Source: Shimia sp039969785 (GTDB taxonomy: Bacteria > Pseudomonadota > Alphaproteobacteria > Rhodobacterales > Rhodobacteraceae). Taken from it: 64,000 bases of DNA. The notes beneath the pieces were generated by a model. That model was given only the letters and a program-made list of their open reading frames with translations. It did not search any database and had not been told where the DNA came from. Below are positions 60,995 to 64,000 of the stretch, piece by piece (the first letter of the stretch is position 1; each line of letters begins with the position of its first letter). Position numbers and translations under genes: made by a program. The stretch lies in assembly GCF_039969785.1 (NCBI RefSeq), contig NZ_JBDVNC010000044.1, positions 62,001 through 126,000 on the forward strand, written 5' to 3'.

Positions 60995-62734
60995 GTGCAG
61001 CGCAAACTGGCAGCGATCATGGCCATTGATGTCGTCGGGTATTCCCGCCTGATGGCTCAGGACGAAGTGGCAACGCTGACTGCCTTGCAGCAAAACCTGA
61101 CCCGCGTGTTCAAACCTGCCGTCAAAGCCAGCAACGGTCGCATCGTCAAGCTGATGGGCGACGGCGCATTGGTGGAATTCGCCAGCATCATGGACGCCGC
61201 GCAATGCGCGTTGTCGCTCCAGACCCAACCGGAAACACCGGTCAGCGGGCTGGAGACACACCTGAGTTTCCGCATCGGTCTGAACGTCGGGGACATTATC
61301 CGGCAAGGTGACGATATATTCGGGGATGGTGTGAATATTGCCGCCCGCCTCGAGGCGCTCGCCCCTCCCGGGGGCATTGCCATCTCAGCCGCCGCGCATG
61401 CCTATCTGGCCCCCCGTCTGGAACAACAGTTTCAGGACGCGGGCACACATCAGCTTAGGAATATTCCGGCCCCGGTCGCGGTTCTGACATGGGCGCCGCA
61501 CAACACGCCAGTCCGGTCTTCGGCCCCCGCCCCCGTGCGCTTTCACAAAGCATCCATTGTGGTTCTGGCCTTTGACAACATGTCCGGCGATCCCGATCAG
61601 GAGTTCTTTTCGGACGGCCTTGCCGAAGACATCATCACCGAGCTTTCGCATTTCAGCGAATTTTTCGTCATCGCCCGCAATACCAGCTTCACCTTCAAAG
61701 GGCGCGCCGTAAAAACCGATGAAGTATGCCGTGAGCTTGGGGTGCGCTACCTGTTGGAAGGGTCGGTCAGAAAGGCTGGCAATCGGGTGCGTGTCACCGC
61801 TCAGCTGATCGAAGGCAACACAGGGGCGCATCTGTGGGCCAACCGGTATGACCGCAATCTCGATGACATCTTTGCTGTTCAGGATGAGATTACCCAATCC
61901 ATTGTCGCCGCCGTCGCACCTCAGGCGCTCAGCGCGGAAACACATCGGTCACGACGCAAAAATGACGCCGAAACCAACGCTTGGGAAAAGGGTCTTCTGG
62001 GGCGCTGGCATATCGGGCGCATGACGCAACAGGACAACGCGCTGGCCCAACGATATGCCAGCGACGCAATTGCGCTGGACGCCCGGCTGTCAGATGCGCA
62101 TGCCACGCTGTCTCTGGCCAAGCTGCACGCCATGTTGCACATCTGGCGCCCGGACACCAAAACCGCCATTGCCGAAGCCATCCAACACGGTCAGGACGCC
62201 ATTAAGGCGGATGAGGCTGACGCGGCCGCGCACAGCATACTGGGCATGGCCTATATGTTTGGTCGCCAGTACGACAAAGCCCCCATTCATCTTGATCAGG
62301 CGATTAAACTCAATCCAAATCTGGCCAACGCATACGGTGTTTTCGCCGCGTTCCATGGCGTGTCGCGCGCCTACGAACCGTCCAGGGCAAACGCCGAAAA
62401 AGCACGCTCCCTCAGCCCGCATGACGTCAATCAGGCATTCTGGTCCGGCGGATTTGGGATCGCGGCCTATCTGGATGGCGATTACGACCGCTGCATTCAG
62501 ATCAGCCAGCGCGTATTGGCCGAATTTCCCGGCTATGCCTCTTCGCTTCGACAACTGGCCGCCGCACAGGCGATGTCAGGGGATCAGACCGCCGCACAAG
62601 AGACCATGCAGCGCCTGATGACGTCCATGCCCGGCCTGACCGTGTCTATGACCCGGCATATCGTGCCCATCAGATACCCGGACGACCATGAACACTGGCT
62701 TCAAGGTCTGCGACTTGCTGGCATGCCCGAATAA
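60995..62734 (+). CDS. Class III adenylate/guanylate cyclase with TolB-like and TPR modules
   Basis: 579 residues from a GTG at 60995. N-terminal cyclase catalytic domain (about 1-170): the metal-binding Asp in IDVVGYS, MGDG in KLMGDGALVEF, and GVNIAARLE with the transition-state Asn/Arg, so it should be active. A TolB-like domain (about 185-320, SIVVLAFDNMSGDPDQEFFSDGLAEDI) and several TPR repeats (about 350-520) follow. It would make cAMP (or cGMP) in response to protein partners. This layout is common in alphaproteobacteria. Confidence 0.92.
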   Translation: MQRKLAAIMAIDVVGYSRLMAQDEVATLTALQQNLTRVFKPAVKASNGRIVKLMGDGALVEFASIMDAAQCALSLQTQPETPVSGLETHLSFRIGLNVGDIIRQGDDIFGDGVNIAARLEALAPPGGIAISAAAHAYLAPRLEQQFQDAGTHQLRNIPAPVAVLTWAPHNTPVRSSAPAPVRFHKASIVVLAFDNMSGDPDQEFFSDGLAEDIITELSHFSEFFVIARNTSFTFKGRAVKTDEVCRELGVRYLLEGSVRKAGNRVRVTAQLIEGNTGAHLWANRYDRNLDDIFAVQDEITQSIVAAVAPQALSAETHRSRRKNDAETNAWEKGLLGRWHIGRMTQQDNALAQRYASDAIALDARLSDAHATLSLAKLHAMLHIWRPDTKTAIAEAIQHGQDAIKADEADAAAHSILGMAYMFGRQYDKAPIHLDQAIKLNPNLANAYGVFAAFHGVSRAYEPSRANAEKARSLSPHDVNQAFWSGGFGIAAYLDGDYDRCIQISQRVLAEFPGYASSLRQLAAAQAMSGDQTAAQETMQRLMTSMPGLTVSMTRHIVPIRYPDDHEHWLQGLRLAGMPE

Positions 62735-62738
62735 ACGG

Positions 62739-63218
62739 TCATAATGACAGCGTCGGTCGTGCAACCATAAGCCAGACCAGCACCATAATCGCAGCGAATG
62801 CCGGAATGCCACATGCGAACCATATGCGATACAACCGGTGATACCTGGCACTCAACTCTTGTCCAGCAGCGCTCAGACGCAGCGCTTCATCCCGCAACCT
62901 GATCTGGATAAACACCACCGGAACCCAGAACAGGCCGATGAAAACGTAGAGCGCGACGGACAGCACAATCCAGCCCTCACTCAGTGGCCAGCCAAGCACT
63001 ATCGCCAGACCCACGCCTGTGAGCGGTTGCACAACCACAGCTGAGGCCGTGAACAAAAAATCGGCGACAACCACAATCTGGGCCGTGTGCGCAATCAACT
63101 CCACCCGCCCGGTCCGGTGCGCCATGACCATGAAAAAAGCGATGCCCGACCCGGTGCCGATCAGGACACAAGCCCCCAGCACATGCAGCCACCGCAGAAT
63201 CTCCAGCCACGCCATCAC
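62739..63218 (-). CDS. DUF2269 family integral membrane protein
   Basis: 159 residues with four membrane helices: LRWLHVLGACVLIGTGSGIAFFMVMAHR at the N-terminus, then three more. The DUF2269 pattern has WLHVLGA with His and a Gly-rich loop. Function unknown. It overlaps the SDR-DoxX gene's start region by 4 bases (its ATG lies within the stop of the next one on the minus strand), so the two are co-translated. Confidence 0.82.
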   Translation of the reverse strand: MMAWLEILRWLHVLGACVLIGTGSGIAFFMVMAHRTGRVELIAHTAQIVVVADFLFTASAVVVQPLTGVGLAIVLGWPLSEGWIVLSVALYVFIGLFWVPVVFIQIRLRDEALRLSAAGQELSARYHRLYRIWFACGIPAFAAIMVLVWLMVARPTLSL

Positions 63219-64000
63219 CGCGACTCCAAAAGCACGCGTGCGACCAAGGCCAGAACCATCGACGGCAAAATCTTGACCAGCGGTCCCAACGGATCAAGCC
63301 ACATATGCGGCACGCTCAACGTCGACGCCACCAGATAGAATAAACTGACACCGATCATGCCCCAACAAGCTGCCTTGGCGTAACGCCGCATCAGGATCAG
63401 CGCTGCCAACCCAAGATCCACCAGCGCCCAGAAAACCACACTGGCCACGGCAATCCCATGCGGCCACCCCACCTGTTCCAGAACCTGCGCCGCCGTGTTG
63501 GCGCGGACCAGTCCAATCGCGCCGGAAAGCGCCCAGAACACCGCCAGAACCGCGATGACAAGTGGCATCAAAAGGCTCATACGCGCCGCCAACCTGTCCT
63601 CAGTGCGCGCGGGCATTGATTGCAGCGTGCCAGTCAAAGGTCGCACCGCCCCAAGCTCCAGCGCCCGCCACGCGCCGGGATCGCCCCGCACCCCATCTTG
63701 CAACACCCTGAGCGCCGTACTGCGCAAGGGCGAACGCCAGCCCAACCGCGATAAAAAATCCGCCCCCTGCGCGACAACTGACACGCTCCACCCCGGCAAA
63801 CGCAATTGCCAACGTGCGGGCGCAAAGCCGAGCCAGCCGCGCAAAGTTGCAACAAGATCGCTCAGATTATGCGGCGCGTCTTCAACTAGATCGCCTTCAA
63901 ATCCCGGCGGAACCCGCCCGTCTATACCCGCCTCAACCGCACGCGCCACATCGGCAACTGACACCGTTTGAATTTGCGCGTTGGCCAATGCGATCGGTTG
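63215..64000 (-). CDS. SDR-DoxX-like fusion, 5' end outside the window
   Basis: The frame is open to 64000 (QPIALANAQIQTVSVADVARAV), so the start lies upstream. The first part (to about residue 105) is the C-terminal end of an NAD(P)-binding extended SDR (atypical type) with the QTVSVADVA substrate-domain motif. Four membrane helices follow (VIAVLAVFWALSGAIGLV and others), the DoxX-like domain seen fused to SDR in this family. Function unknown. Overlaps the DUF2269 gene by 4 bases, suggesting a functional pair. Confidence 0.82.
   Translation of the reverse strand, partial: QPIALANAQIQTVSVADVARAVEAGIDGRVPPGFEGDLVEDAPHNLSDLVATLRGWLGFAPARWQLRLPGWSVSVVAQGADFLSRLGWRSPLRSTALRVLQDGVRGDPGAWRALELGAVRPLTGTLQSMPARTEDRLAARMSLLMPLVIAVLAVFWALSGAIGLVRANTAAQVLEQVGWPHGIAVASVVFWALVDLGLAALILMRRYAKAACWGMIGVSLFYLVASTLSVPHMWLDPLGPLVKILPSMVLALVARVLLESR

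Noticed and set aside
1..64000. tRNA, rRNA, CRISPR arrays, insertion sequences, prophage or integrase genes
   Set aside because: I looked for TPsiC-like motifs, regular spaced repeats, transposase/integrase motifs and found none convincing.

Overview
This window looks like chromosomal DNA of an aerobic or facultative alphaproteobacterium of the order Rhodobacterales (Roseobacter/Rhodobacter type). The evidence is the set of families and their order: an ccoNOQP cbb3 oxidase with ccoGHIS, fnrL, hemN and a two-domain universal stress protein; an atpI-B-E-X-F F0 operon with a b' subunit; TrcR (DUF1013); YejABEF; and ffh followed by GNAT genes, aroQ and rpsP. Coding density is high and GC-rich. 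I saw no insertion sequence, integrase, CRISPR array, tRNA or rRNA, so most of it reads as core chromosome with lineage-specific insertions.

Layout. 1-4.1 kb: SDR fragment, rsmC, clpS, HAD hydrolase, SPOR-tailed D,D-carboxypeptidase. 4.1-17.4 kb: a microaerobic respiration island. On the minus strand are ccoNOQP (with the N subunit most upstream) and ccoGHIS, including a 52-residue ccoS. fnrL, hemN, uspA and a DUF2270 membrane gene sit among them. Four FNR-type boxes lie in the regulatory gaps, and an intrinsic terminator facing the minus strand lies just below one of them, which suggests an FNR-dependent small RNA or attenuator. 17.5-23.2 kb: yejABEF peptide importer. 23.4 kb: SRP RNA (ffs). 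23.5-29.1 kb: metallophosphoesterase, nudC, SRPBCC protein, pheA, membrane-anchored cytochrome c, tyrosine phosphatase. 29.3-33.9 kb: dnaX-phzF-ybaB-recR, then convergent trcR. 34.0-36.5 kb: RNase T2, a small lipoprotein and a MORN-type repeat protein. 36.5-39.1 kb: F0 ATP synthase operon. 39.3-48.5 kb: a more variable stretch of LysR/ArsR regulators, transporters and redox enzymes (azoreductase, DoxX, PhyH, OYE family, ProXp-type deacylase). 48.8-60.9 kb: translation and secretion genes (ffh, four tandem GNATs, aroQ, rpsP, rimM, trmD, rplS, rpmE), with two sulfotransferases, a TylF-type methyltransferase, an FAD oxidoreductase and a GH25 lysozyme-like lipoprotein interleaved. 61.0-64.0 kb: class III cyclase with TolB/TPR modules, DUF2269, and an SDR-DoxX fusion cut by the window edge.

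How it works together. The cbb3 oxidase, its copper and heme assembly factors, oxygen-independent heme synthesis, cytochrome c and the F0 sector make up much of a low-oxygen respiratory chain under FnrL control. The ffh-to-rplS stretch is the familiar ribosome/SRP housekeeping operon, opened up by genes for acyl, sulfo and methyl transfer whose targets are unknown. The most interesting unexplained signals are the possible FNR-linked minus-strand RNA near 9.6-9.8 kb, the four translationally coupled acetyltransferases behind ffh followed by an 11-bp-phased repeat and a 28-bp perfect palindrome, and the sulfotransferase pair between rimM and trmD.
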